DNA of 64,000 bases from Hyphomicrobium_A sp965243865 (lineage in GTDB: Bacteria > Pseudomonadota > Alphaproteobacteria > Rhizobiales > Hyphomicrobiaceae), in assembly GCF_965243865.1 (NCBI RefSeq), contig NZ_OZ251603.1:3906001-3970000 (forward strand). The letters run 5' to 3'. This document shows positions 8,920-17,400 of the stretch, piece by piece. The notes under the pieces were generated by a model. The model was not told where the DNA came from. It saw nothing but the letters and a program-made list of their open reading frames with translations, and made no database searches. The position numbers and the translations under genes are program-made. Within the stretch, counting starts at the first letter, position 1; each line of letters opens with the position of its first letter.

Positions 8920-9834
8920 CTAAGCAGTGTCTTCAAACCGCAGCAGGGCGGGAATTGTCCGCATCAGGATCACGAGATCCAGCTTCATCGACCAGCGGCG
9001 CACGTAGAGGGCGTCGAGCCTTACGCGGCTGGCGTAGGAGAGGGTGTTACGCCCGCTGATCTGCCAAATTCCCGTCAATCCCGGCCGCACCGAAAGATAT
9101 TCGTTCAGATAGGCACCGTAGGGCGCGAGTTCCTCCTTCACCACCGGCCGTGGCCCGACGCAGCTCATGTCCCCTTTCAGCACATTGATGAGCTGCGGCA
9201 GCTCATCGATGCTGGAGCGCCGCAACAGGTTTCCGAGCGCGGTGACGCGCGGATCGCGCCGCAGCTTGCGGGTCTGGCGCCACTCGTCTGCGCTCGTCGG
9301 ACACGATGCGAGGTGCCGGTTCAAAACTGCCGCGGCGTCATTCACCATGGTGCGGAACTTGAGACAGGCGAACACCTGTCCATTCTCGCCGACGCGCGAA
9401 TGCCCATAGAAAACAGGTGCGCCCATGCTCAAGCGGATCGCAGCCGCGACCACCAACATGAGCGGCGAAAGCAGAACGAGAGATGTCACCGCTATGGCGA
9501 TATCGAGCGCGCGCTTGCTCAGCGCAGCGAGACGGCTGCGCGACGGCGGACCCGGCGTCGCATTGTCTGCGGCACTGCCCGTGATGCTGTCTGCGATAGT
9601 GAGGATGCTCTGCGTGCGCCCCAACATCACCGACCAAACGAATGGCGGCACGGCTGCAGTCGTCGAATCCTCGGTCGTGGTGTCGACCGCGTAGGCGATC
9701 AAACTGCCCGCGCCGTCCCCTGGGCCGGCAACAGCCATGCACAGTTCGCCGTCGTCGATGTGATCATAGCAAGCCCCCGGCAGAAGCGTGTGCCACCCCG
9801 CATCATTCCCGTCGCTGGAATGCTCCTGCCCCAT
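8920..9834 (-). CDS. exoY: Priming undecaprenyl-phosphate sugar-1-phosphate transferase, ExoY-type
   Basis: The C-terminal 200 residues match the bacterial sugar transferase domain: one membrane helix (IAIAVTSLVLLSPLMLVVAA), FYGHSRVGENGQVFACLKFR, DPRVTALGNLLRRSSIDELP, the signature GDMSCVGPRPV and RPGLTGIWQISGRN. ExoY-type enzymes start repeat-unit synthesis by moving galactose- or glucose-1-phosphate onto undecaprenyl phosphate. The start is uncertain. An ATG at 10011 opens the frame, but the first 59 codons look non-coding. ATG 9834 gives 304 residues, and ATG 9627 gives 235, close to the 226 of rhizobial ExoY. If 9834 is right, the protein carries an extra N-terminal domain of about 70 residues. 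Confidence 0.85.
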   Translation of the reverse strand: MGQEHSSDGNDAGWHTLLPGACYDHIDDGELCMAVAGPGDGAGSLIAYAVDTTTEDSTTAAVPPFVWSVMLGRTQSILTIADSITGSAADNATPGPPSRSRLAALSKRALDIAIAVTSLVLLSPLMLVVAAAIRLSMGAPVFYGHSRVGENGQVFACLKFRTMVNDAAAVLNRHLASCPTSADEWRQTRKLRRDPRVTALGNLLRRSSIDELPQLINVLKGDMSCVGPRPVVKEELAPYGAYLNEYLSVRPGLTGIWQISGRNTLSYASRVRLDALYVRRWSMKLDLVILMRTIPALLRFEDTA

Positions 9835-10025
9835 GCCCCGCGCTACTGCACTCGTGTCCCGCTCATTACGAAAGCACTGCGACCTTCGCGCGCGCGAAGC
9901 TGCGAGCCAAGCCGGGCAAAAGTGGTACGAAGCATGTGGTGGAAAGCTTTGAACGAACGAATTGAACTCATCTTCACGTGGCAGAATGGAGCAAGCCGCA
10001 ACCCGCTCCATTCATTGGCTATCGC

Positions 10026-10808
10026 CTATAAATCACCGGCTTCGCAGGCGACTTTATTGCCGTTGACGAGCTGATTGATGATGTAGGCAACCTCGGTGCG
10101 GTTGCGCGCCTTGAGTCGCTTCATGATGTTCCGCACGTGTACCTTTACGGTGCTCTCGCGCATATTCAGCTCATACGCGATGATCTTGTTTGCCTTGCCG
10201 CGACGCAGCGCTTCGACAACCGCAGCCTGCCGAGCGGTGAACAAGCCCTGCACTGTAGTTCGGCGTTCCTCGACGACTGGCGCGGCATCGACCGTTGCTG
10301 CCGAGCCGGGACCGACAACGCAGTTGGCGGGAAGAAACTGACCGCCGGCCCGCACGAGGCGCAGTGCCTCGACGGCCACATCCAGCGACATGCTCGTCGA
10401 GATGTAGCCACGCGACCCGGCCTTGAGGGCGTCGACGACCTGTTGCAACTCCTCAACGTCCGAGAGAACGACGACTGCCGTGCCGCCGAATGCCTGGGTC
10501 GCCCGTTCGACGAGTTGCTGGTTGTCGTCGCTCTGCGAGCTGCCGATGACGCTGAGCAATACGACCCGCGGATCGATGCTCGGGGCGTACTTCAGTCCCT
10601 CCTCGACCGTCGCCACGGCGACCACATCGAAACCGGAGGCCCAAGTCAGGCAGCGAGAAAGCAGATCCCGAATGAGGGGCCGCTTCTCGATGATGATGGC
10701 AGTCGTGGATTGCTGAGCTTGGCCATCGTGGCGTGTGCCAAGTGCCGAAGTATGCACGCTTTGATTGAAATTACTGCGAGTATCGATGTCGCGCAAAACC
10801 TTTGACAT
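10026..10808 (-). CDS. LuxR/NarL-family regulator with degenerate receiver domain
   Basis: 260 residues from ATG 10808 (GGGGA about 11 bases upstream; a GTG 14 codons earlier is less likely). Residues 36-155 have a receiver fold (TAIIIEKRPLIRDLL, then VVLLSV, then VVVLSD, then GYISTS). The phospho-acceptor Asp is replaced by Ser86 and the conserved Lys by Ser/Thr near 137. Residues about 188-248 form a LuxR-type HTH (LFTARQAAVVEALRRGKANK, then VKVHVRNIMKRLKARNRTE). It should bind DNA without classical phosphorylation. It lies directly upstream of exoY on the same strand and is the only regulator in the EPS locus, so EPS control is the likely role. Confidence 0.87.
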   Translation of the reverse strand: MSKVLRDIDTRSNFNQSVHTSALGTRHDGQAQQSTTAIIIEKRPLIRDLLSRCLTWASGFDVVAVATVEEGLKYAPSIDPRVVLLSVIGSSQSDDNQQLVERATQAFGGTAVVVLSDVEELQQVVDALKAGSRGYISTSMSLDVAVEALRLVRAGGQFLPANCVVGPGSAATVDAAPVVEERRTTVQGLFTARQAAVVEALRRGKANKIIAYELNMRESTVKVHVRNIMKRLKARNRTEVAYIINQLVNGNKVACEAGDL

Positions 10809-11181
10809 GAGCGACAGTCCCCAATCTGAGTATATAAAAAGCTCAATCACTTAAGAGCTTCAGCTTAATGCGCAGTACACGGCATGGTAAATAGCACGTT
10901 GTTGCAGCGCAATTTTTTTTAGTCGATTGGGGTCGGGTCGCATACCCCTAATGACTAGGGTTCCTTAATGAAGCGTAGCGCTGTGGCTTTGCGGCAAGGG
11001 CCATGAACCCCTGACGGCCTGTCCAAATGGCGTAGGCGCCACAACCCCATAGCCCATCGAGCTGTTGCGAAATGTCCGGGCAGGGCGGATTCATGAGTAA
11101 GTGAGGGGACCACGGCCCCGGCCCGGCCCGAAGAATGCATGCTTCAGTTGTTTCAGAACGTTTGTCTTACAGAGGTCCACG
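10809..11181. other. Intergenic region between the LuxR and aminotransferase genes
   Basis: 373 bases without a supported gene, between divergent genes. Besides the repeat at 10839-10860 it holds a small hairpin with a T8 run (10902-10920: TTGC-AGC-GCAA then eight T on the plus strand). It also holds a gapped palindrome at 10943-10962 (TACCCCTA and TAGGGTT around ATGAC). TACCCCT fits the TACYYMT heptamer bound by NarL-type regulators. The region presumably carries the promoters for both directions. Confidence 0.4.
10829..10860 (-). promoter_or_regulatory. Candidate promoter (-10 TATACT) and inverted repeat upstream of the LuxR gene
   Basis: On the minus strand TATACT (10834-10829) is a good -10 hexamer about 20 bases before the start codon; no clear -35 is seen. 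AAGCTC at 10839-10844 and GAGCTT at 10855-10860 form an exact inverted repeat with a 10-base spacer over the expected -35 region. It is a plausible site for autoregulation by the LuxR protein. This is inference from position and symmetry. Confidence 0.35.
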
Positions 11182-12543
11182 GTGAACATTGCAAGCGAGC
11201 GCATTCTCCAGTTCGCCAAGTCCGAGCAGCTGAAGCAGCGCGCCCACCAGATCATCCCCGGCGGCTGTCACACCTACGCGAAGGGTGACGACCAGTACCC
11301 CGTGCTGGCGCCAGGGTTCATCGCCCGCGGTGCGGGCTGCCATGTCTTCGACGTCGATGGCAACGAGTTCATCGAATACGGCATGGGTAATCGCGCCGTG
11401 ACGTTGGGACATGCCTTTCCATCGGTGCTCGATGCCGTGCGCGCCGAGCTTGATCATGGCTGCAACTTCACCCGCCCTGCTGCCATCGAGGTCGCCTGCG
11501 CCGAGCAGTTCCTTGAGCTGATCCCTGGCGCTGAGATGGTGAAGTTTTGCAAGGATGGCTCAGACGCAACATCCGGCGCCGTGAAGCTGGCGCGGGCCTA
11601 TACCGGCCGCGATCTCATCGCCATTTGCGGTGATCACCCGTTCTTTTCGTCGGATGATTGGTTCATTGGCACCACCGCGGTGAACGCGGGTATCCCCGAG
11701 GCGATCAAGCAGCTCACGGTCACTTTCCGCTGGAACGATCTCGAAAGCGCGCGCGCTCTGTTCTCCGCGCATCCCGGACGCATCGCCGCCTTGATACTCG
11801 AGGCCGCACGCTCCGAGGACCCAGAACCCGGCTACCTGAACAAGCTGAAGCAGCTCTGCCACGAGAACGGCGCCCTGCTCATCCTCGACGAGATGATCAC
11901 CGGCTTCCGCTGGCACAACGGCGGCGCCCAGGCCTACTACGGTGTCGAGCCGGACCTTGCCTGCTTCGGCAAGGCGCTGGCGAATGGCTTCTCCGTGTCG
12001 GCACTGGCTGGCAAACGTGAGTTCATGCGTCTTGGCGGGCTCGAGCACACTGATCGCCCGCGCGTATTTCTGCTTTCGACCACGCACGGCGCTGAGACCC
12101 ACGCTCTCGCTGGCGCGATGGCCACCATGCGCGTTTACCGCGACGAGCCGGTCATCGCGCATCTCGTGCGTCAGGGCGAACGATTGAAGCGCGGAGCCGA
12201 GGAGGCGATCGCGCAGCGCGGACTGGGCGCCCACGTCAAGATCGTGGGCAAGCCCATGTGCCTCGCGTACGCGACGCTGGACCAGAACGGCCAGCCCTCC
12301 CAGGCGTTCCGCTCGCTGTTCCTGCAGGAGACCATCCGGCGCGGCGTGCTCATGCCGTCACTGGTGGTCAGCTATTCGCATTCCGTTTCCGACATCGACC
12401 GCACCATCGAGGCCATCGACGGCGCGTTGCGCATTTATGCTCGCGCATTGGAGGATGGCGCGGAGAGCCATCTCGTTGGCCGCCCGTCGCAGATCGTTTA
12501 CCGGCGCTTCAACGGGCCGACGCCGCCCGGCGACCGGAGTTAG
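11182..12543 (+). CDS. Class III PLP aminotransferase (glutamate-1-semialdehyde aminomutase-like)
   Basis: 453 residues from GTG 11182, preceded by AGAGG at 11171-11175. An upstream ATG at 11101 would add 27 basic, unconserved residues. The family pattern is clear: HVFDVDGNEFIEYGMGN, the PLP-phosphate region KDGSDATSGAVKLARAYTG, ILDEMITGFR with D236, and Schiff-base Lys264 in CFGKALANGF. True HemL takes part in haem synthesis. Here the gene lies in an EPS cluster and is followed 5 bases later by a pyruvyl transferase, so it more likely transaminates or isomerises a small precursor used in polysaccharide decoration. The substrate is unknown. Confidence 0.82.
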   Translation: MNIASERILQFAKSEQLKQRAHQIIPGGCHTYAKGDDQYPVLAPGFIARGAGCHVFDVDGNEFIEYGMGNRAVTLGHAFPSVLDAVRAELDHGCNFTRPAAIEVACAEQFLELIPGAEMVKFCKDGSDATSGAVKLARAYTGRDLIAICGDHPFFSSDDWFIGTTAVNAGIPEAIKQLTVTFRWNDLESARALFSAHPGRIAALILEAARSEDPEPGYLNKLKQLCHENGALLILDEMITGFRWHNGGAQAYYGVEPDLACFGKALANGFSVSALAGKREFMRLGGLEHTDRPRVFLLSTTHGAETHALAGAMATMRVYRDEPVIAHLVRQGERLKRGAEEAIAQRGLGAHVKIVGKPMCLAYATLDQNGQPSQAFRSLFLQETIRRGVLMPSLVVSYSHSVSDIDRTIEAIDGALRIYARALEDGAESHLVGRPSQIVYRRFNGPTPPGDRS

Positions 12544-12548
12544 TCGCG

Positions 12549-13826
12549 GTGTCAGCCCTCGACTCACCCTTCACGTCGGCGGCTCGCGATCGGGCCCAAC
12601 AAGCGATTGGCGTATCAAGTCGTGCAGGCACCAAATCTACGGCACGCCGGATCGGCTTGTTTGGCCATTTCGGCACGGGCAACATCGGCAACGAGGCCTC
12701 TCTTGAGGCCGTGCTTGCGTTTCTCCGCCGTGAGCGGCCGGCTGCCGAGCTGCTGTGCATCTGCTCCAGTCCCGAGGCGACGCATGGCGCCTATAATCTC
12801 GCGTCGGTGTCTATCAGGAGGACTGGCTCGGCTACCGGATGGATCGGCCGCCTCGACCGCCTGCTCGCCAAGATCCCCTCGCGTGCGCTCGACTTCGTGC
12901 GCGCCTTCCGCCAGATGCGCCGGCTCGATCTTTTGATTGTTCCCGGAACTGGGATCCTCGACGACTTCGGCGACCGCCCCGGCGGCATGCCGTATGCGCT
13001 GTTCACGTGGCTCGCAGCGGCGCGGCTGGCCGGTTGTAAGGTCGCACTCGTCAGCATCGGCGCTGGGCCTATCCACAATCCGCTGAGCAGACGGCTCATG
13101 ATCGCGTCCGCCCGCATGGCGCACTTCCGTTCCTTCCGTGACGAGCTGTCGAAGAGCTACGTTGCAAGTTGCGGAGTAGATACGAGCAACGATGCTGTCA
13201 TTCCGGATGTCGCGTTTGCATTGCCGCTGCCCGAAGACAATGGTCCACACGATGGCTCGCTAACCGTCGGTGTCGGCGTGATGAACTATTGGGGCTGGCG
13301 TAGCGGCGCCCCCGACGCAGCCTGCATCCATGACGTCTATATTGAAAAGCTGGCTGACTTCGTTCAGCGATTGCTGGCCCAGGGCTATCGCGTCCGCCTC
13401 TTGCTCGGGCACAAATGGGACAGTGAGGCCATCGCACGTGTGGTCGCCAGTATCGATGCAACGCGCTACAACTGCCATGAAATCATTTGCGAACCAGCGC
13501 AGAACATGCGCGATTTGATGCGCCAGATGCAGCAGACCGACGTTGTCGTGACGACGCGCTATCACAACGTGGTCGCTGCCCTCTGCGTCGCCAAGCCGGT
13601 TATCTCCCTGAGCTACGCGGACAAGAACGACGCCCTTCTCGATAGCGTAGGCCTCACGGGCCTCTACCAGCACTGCGAGACATTCAGCGTCGATCGCCTG
13701 TGGCAGCAATTGGAATACGCGCTTGCAAATCGCGCCAGCCTTTCCACTAGCATCGCTACAACGATCGCCGGATTCCGCTGCAAGCTGTCGGAACAGGAGA
13801 TTGCGCTGATCGCGCAGTGGTTCTAG
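12549..13826 (+). CDS. Polysaccharide pyruvyl transferase family protein
   Basis: 425 residues from GTG 12549, five bases after the aminotransferase stop; the frame stays open upstream but overlaps that gene. RRIGLFGHFGTGNIGNEASL near residue 35 is the usual opening of PS_pyruv_trans proteins. Later come LLIVPGTGILDDFG, LVSIGAGPI and the C-terminal TTRYHNVVAALCVAKPVI with SLSYADKND. The family moves pyruvate from phosphoenolpyruvate onto sugars as ketals, which gives EPS its negative charge. It forms a two-gene operon with the aminotransferase. Acceptor sugar unknown. Confidence 0.83.
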   Translation: MSALDSPFTSAARDRAQQAIGVSSRAGTKSTARRIGLFGHFGTGNIGNEASLEAVLAFLRRERPAAELLCICSSPEATHGAYNLASVSIRRTGSATGWIGRLDRLLAKIPSRALDFVRAFRQMRRLDLLIVPGTGILDDFGDRPGGMPYALFTWLAAARLAGCKVALVSIGAGPIHNPLSRRLMIASARMAHFRSFRDELSKSYVASCGVDTSNDAVIPDVAFALPLPEDNGPHDGSLTVGVGVMNYWGWRSGAPDAACIHDVYIEKLADFVQRLLAQGYRVRLLLGHKWDSEAIARVVASIDATRYNCHEIICEPAQNMRDLMRQMQQTDVVVTTRYHNVVAALCVAKPVISLSYADKNDALLDSVGLTGLYQHCETFSVDRLWQQLEYALANRASLSTSIATTIAGFRCKLSEQEIALIAQWF

Positions 13827-13832
13827 CGACTG

Positions 13833-14486
13833 CTAGCCGAGCCGCAGCTTGCGCACGAAGAAGGCTTCGGCGAACCGCTCAGGCGCACGGCACTCCATGC
13901 CGCGCAAGCGCGCCAGCCCGCGGAACGTATCGGCGTCGAACCAGTCCTTGGAGCGCTGAGTACCGAAATGCTTGTCGAGCAGCTCGATCTTGCGCGCGAG
14001 CGCCGCCTCGCTGACCGGAAGATAGGCGTTGGGCTGCCCCAGATCGCCATCCCACTTCGGAATCTCGTATTCGAGGATGGTGTGGTCGCGAAACGCGTTC
14101 CACGTGAGATTGGCAACTTCGCGGTGGTCCTGGTGTGCATCGTCCTTGCGATGCGTGAAGACGACATCGGGCGCAACCTTCGCCTTGATGCCCTCGAGCC
14201 AAGCCTTCACCTCGGCGCCCTGATAAGGGAAGTAGCTGTCGCGGAACGCTCCGATATGAATATCGGCCGCCGCTGCACCGGCGAGGAAATCAGCGGCAGA
14301 CCGCTCCGCTTCTTCGCGGCGTGAACCCGCGGCCGAGAACACGCACCAGTCGACACGCAAATCGACCCCGGACGCGATCCAGTCGAGGATCGTCGCCCCG
14401 AGCCCGATCTCGATGTCGTCCGAGTGGGCCCCGAGGCAGAGGATCGACAGCGGCTCGCCCGGTTGCGCCAGACGCAGTGTCTTCAT
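13833..14486 (-). CDS. PIG-L family deacetylase
   Basis: 217 residues from ATG 14486, overlapping the upstream cytidylyltransferase stop by 4 bases. The metal site is visible: CLGAHSDDIEIG (H21, D23, D24; Ser replaces the usual Pro of AHPDD) and FTHRKDDAHQDHREV near residue 103, the second histidine cluster. PIG-L enzymes are zinc-dependent N-deacetylases acting on GlcNAc-type or similar amide substrates. It is the last gene of a three-gene overlapping operon (methyltransferase, cytidylyltransferase, deacetylase), so it probably acts on the same nucleotide sugar or its acyl-amino derivative. Confidence 0.83.
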   Translation of the reverse strand: MKTLRLAQPGEPLSILCLGAHSDDIEIGLGATILDWIASGVDLRVDWCVFSAAGSRREEAERSAADFLAGAAAADIHIGAFRDSYFPYQGAEVKAWLEGIKAKVAPDVVFTHRKDDAHQDHREVANLTWNAFRDHTILEYEIPKWDGDLGQPNAYLPVSEAALARKIELLDKHFGTQRSKDWFDADTFRGLARLRGMECRAPERFAEAFFVRKLRLG

Positions 14487-15295
14487 TCGCCGGCCACCAC
14501 CGCGGCGGGGCGGTCCGTCAGGTCGTGGCTGAGCCGCCACGGCATGTTGCCTTGCTCGACCATGTCTTCGAGGATCTGCCGGTCGCGCAGCGTGTCCATC
14601 GAGCGCCAGAAGCCCTCGTGCTTGAACGCCATCAGCTGATCCGCTTCGATCAGTCGCTTGAATGGCTCCAGCACCAACTCTTCGCCTTCGCGCATGTAAT
14701 CGAAGATCTCGCGGCGGAAAATGAAGTAGCCACCATTGATCCAGATGTCGGAACGATCGGATGAACGGAACTCCCGCACGCGCCCATCCGTGTCGATGTC
14801 AGCAAGATGATAGGTCAGCGGAGGACGAATGGCGACGAAGCAGCCCACCTTGCCGCTCTTCTTGAAGGCCTCGACAGCTTCATCGAGGTTGAGGTCGGTC
14901 AGTCCGTCGCTGTAGTTGGCGAGGAACATCTCCTCGTCGGCAACGTGCTCGCGCACTGCCCACAAACGCTGGCCGATGTTGCGCCAGATGCCCGTGTCGA
15001 TCAGGCTGACGCGCCAGTCATCCTTGATCTCCGACAGAAGCTCGACCTTGGAGCCGTAACGCGACACGACACAGTCGGCGTAGGCCTGCGGCTTGTAATT
15101 GAGGAAGAACTCCTTGACCACGTTGGCCTTGTAGCCGAGGCACAGCACGAAATCGCGATGCCCGTACTGGCTGTAATAGTTCATCACGTGCCACAGGATC
15201 GGCTGATGGCCGACCGGGATCATCGGCTTGGGGACGCTCTCGGAATATTCGCGGATACGCGTGCCAAGTCCGCCGCAGAACAGAACGACTTTCAT
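14483..15295 (-). CDS. Sugar-1-phosphate nucleotidyltransferase, glucose-1-phosphate cytidylyltransferase-like
   Basis: 270 residues from ATG 15295, whose ATGA overlaps the stop of the methyltransferase gene. The nucleotide-binding N-terminus FCGGLGTRIREYSESVPKPM, then GHQPILWHVMNYYSQYGHRDFV and LGYKANVVKEFF, resembles RfbF (CTP:glucose-1-phosphate cytidylyltransferase, about 257 residues). Later motifs are SDGLTDLNLDEAV and WINGGYFIF. The enzyme would make CDP-glucose, the entry point to deoxy or branched CDP-sugars. CTP versus dTTP preference cannot be settled by eye. It is the middle gene of an overlapping three-gene unit. Confidence 0.8.
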   Translation of the reverse strand: MKVVLFCGGLGTRIREYSESVPKPMIPVGHQPILWHVMNYYSQYGHRDFVLCLGYKANVVKEFFLNYKPQAYADCVVSRYGSKVELLSEIKDDWRVSLIDTGIWRNIGQRLWAVREHVADEEMFLANYSDGLTDLNLDEAVEAFKKSGKVGCFVAIRPPLTYHLADIDTDGRVREFRSSDRSDIWINGGYFIFRREIFDYMREGEELVLEPFKRLIEADQLMAFKHEGFWRSMDTLRDRQILEDMVEQGNMPWRLSHDLTDRPAAVVAGE

Positions 15296-16584
15296 TGGGG
15301 CAGCTCCTTGGGATCGATGACGGCGACTTCCGGGATCGGCACGACGAACTTTCCGCCCCAGTCGCCGATGTGGCGCATCTGCCGGACGATTTCGTCCTTG
15401 AGGTTCCACGGCAGGATCAGCACATAGTCTGGCTTGGCCAGATCGATCGCATCGACCGGATAGATCGGAATGTGTTGACCCGGCGTGAAGCGCCCGTGCT
15501 TGTAGGGATTGCGGTCCACGGTGAAGTCGAGGAAGTCGGTGCCGATACCGCAGTAGTTCAGAAGCGTGTTGCCCTTGCCCGGCGCCCCATAGCCGCAGAT
15601 CGTCTTGCCGGCATCCTTGGCTTCGATCAGGAACGATAGCAGCCGCCGCTTGGTACGCGTCACCTGCGCGCCGAACGAGGCGTAGGCGGCAAGATCGCGG
15701 AAGCCCAGGGCCGTCTCACGTTCGAGAATATCGCCCACGCGCGGACCAACGGTGCGCTGGGAGGCGTCATGCGCAAGATAAACGCGCAGCGAGCCACCAT
15801 GCGTCTTCAACTCATCCACGTCGATCAGCTTCAGGCCGTGGCGCTTGGCGAGCACATCGATCGTCACCAGCGAGAAATAGGAGAAGTGCTCGTGATAGAT
15901 CGTATCGAACTGGTTTTCCTCCATCAGCCGCTGCAGATGCGGGAACTCAAGCGTGATCACGCCCTCTGGCTTCAGCAGCAGCTTCATGCCGGCTACGAAG
16001 TCGTTGAGGTCGGGCACCTGCGCCAGCACGTTATTACCCGCGATCAGGTCGGCGGATTTGCCCGCGGCGACGAGCTCGCGCGCCAGACGCGTCCCGAAGA
16101 AGTCGACGCAGGTCGGGATGCCCTTGTCGATCGCCACCTTGGCGACGTTAGCGGCCGGCTCGATGCCGAGCACATTGACGCCGAGAGGCGGGAAGTGCTG
16201 CAGCAGATAGCCGTCGTTGCTGGCCAGCTCGACGACGAGGCTATCGGCGCTCAGCCCGAGACGCTGAGTGATCATCTCGCAATAGGATTTGGCGTGCGCC
16301 ACCCAGCTCGTCGAATAGGATGAGAAGTAGGCGTATTCCTCGAAGATGTGCTCGGGGCTCACGTACTCCTTGAGCTGCACCAGGAAGCACTCGGGGCACA
16401 CGAGGGCGTGCAGCGGGAAATACGGCTCCATCGCGTCGAGTTGCTCGTGCGGCAGGAAGCTCTCGCACAGCGGGGACATGCCGAGGTTTACGAATGTGTG
16501 CTCGGTCTTGGTGCCGCACAGCCGGCAAGAGCATGCCGACGCGCTCTTCACCGCGTCCCGGTATGAAACTGCCTCAATATTCAT
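15292..16584 (-). CDS. SAM-dependent sugar C-methyltransferase (zinc-finger N-terminus)
   Basis: 430 residues from ATG 16584, with GAGGG 7 bases upstream. Cysteines 20, 23, 63 and 66 (CRLC and CPEC) form the N-terminal zinc-binding domain of the TylC3/NovU-type C-methyltransferases. The SAM site is VVELASNDGYLLQHF near 110-125. The C-terminal half has the third domain of these enzymes (KTICGYGAPGKGNTLLNYC, then FTVDRNPYKHGRF and ILPWNLKDEI). They methylate carbon 3 of NDP-4-keto-6-deoxy sugars. First gene of the operon with the cytidylyltransferase and deacetylase. Confidence 0.85.
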   Translation of the reverse strand: MNIEAVSYRDAVKSASACSCRLCGTKTEHTFVNLGMSPLCESFLPHEQLDAMEPYFPLHALVCPECFLVQLKEYVSPEHIFEEYAYFSSYSTSWVAHAKSYCEMITQRLGLSADSLVVELASNDGYLLQHFPPLGVNVLGIEPAANVAKVAIDKGIPTCVDFFGTRLARELVAAGKSADLIAGNNVLAQVPDLNDFVAGMKLLLKPEGVITLEFPHLQRLMEENQFDTIYHEHFSYFSLVTIDVLAKRHGLKLIDVDELKTHGGSLRVYLAHDASQRTVGPRVGDILERETALGFRDLAAYASFGAQVTRTKRRLLSFLIEAKDAGKTICGYGAPGKGNTLLNYCGIGTDFLDFTVDRNPYKHGRFTPGQHIPIYPVDAIDLAKPDYVLILPWNLKDEIVRQMRHIGDWGGKFVVPIPEVAVIDPKELPQ

Positions 16585-16857
16585 TTGTGCCCTCGGGATA
16601 TAACTGGCCTTGTTGGATGTCCCAGCCGGAGTAATTTGGGACGCTGACCGCCTCGATTTGCGTGTCCATCCGCCAGGGTGCAAAAAGCGCGCCCGGCCTT
16701 GGATTATCGGGGAGCGGGGCGCCGGCCGCATACGGCATCATTGGTGGTAGGGGAGGGGGCGAACTACCCCTTTCGCCGGCCCAGCAGGGCCCGGGCGCTC
16801 CGCCGTTAAGCATCAGGCGACGAGGTCTCTGCGTTGCGAGCAAAGTGGCGATAGAGA

Positions 16858-17400
16858 GTGGGCATGCTGATCCGCGACACGGAGCTGGCCGACGCCAAGC
16901 TCATAGAGCTTCAACCTCATGGCGATGAGCGCGGCTTCTTCGCCCGCACCTTCTGCGAACGCGAGTTTGCCGCCCACGGCCTCGAAACGTCGTTCGTCCA
17001 GCACAGCACCTCGTTCAGCGCCACGCGCGGCACGCTGCGTGGGATGCATTTCCAGCGCGGGGCCGCCGCCGAGGTGAAGGTGGTCAGCTGCGTACGCGGC
17101 GCCATCTACGATGTGATCATCGACCTGCGCGCCGGCCGCAATCAGGGTCGCTGGCAGGGCTTCGAGCTGACGGCCGACAACCGCAACCGCCTCTATATCC
17201 CCAAAGGCTTCGCGCACGGCTTCCAGACCCTGACCGACGACGTCGAGGTGAGCTACCTGATTTCGGAGTTTTACGCCCCCGATACCGCCAGCGGCGTACG
17301 CTATGACGATCCCGCCTTCGCCATCCGTTGGCCATTGGCGGTGACCACCCTTTCCGAGAAAGACAAAAGCTGGCCGGACTTCGCGGCCGTTGCGATCTAG
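16858..17400 (+). CDS. RmlC-like nucleotide-sugar 3,5-epimerase
   Basis: 180 residues from GTG 16858, or 178 from ATG 16864. The cupin fold of the dTDP-4-dehydrorhamnose 3,5-epimerase family is clear: GDERGFFARTFCEREFAAHG, the catalytic His64 in RGTLRGMHFQ, then YIPKGFAHGFQTL and SGVRYDDPAFAIRWP. It epimerises C3 and/or C5 of an NDP-4-keto sugar. No rmlA, rmlB or rmlD is present here, so it probably works with the neighbouring cytidylyltransferase, C-methyltransferase and SDR rather than in rhamnose synthesis. It overlaps the convergent DUF4910 gene by 4 bases. Confidence 0.88.
   Translation: MGMLIRDTELADAKLIELQPHGDERGFFARTFCEREFAAHGLETSFVQHSTSFSATRGTLRGMHFQRGAAAEVKVVSCVRGAIYDVIIDLRAGRNQGRWQGFELTADNRNRLYIPKGFAHGFQTLTDDVEVSYLISEFYAPDTASGVRYDDPAFAIRWPLAVTTLSEKDKSWPDFAAVAI

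Noticed and set aside
12258..12548. N-terminal extension of the pyruvyl transferase into the aminotransferase gene
   Set aside because: The extension overlaps 286 bases of a well-conserved gene and lacks family sequence; GTG 12549 fits the gene boundary.
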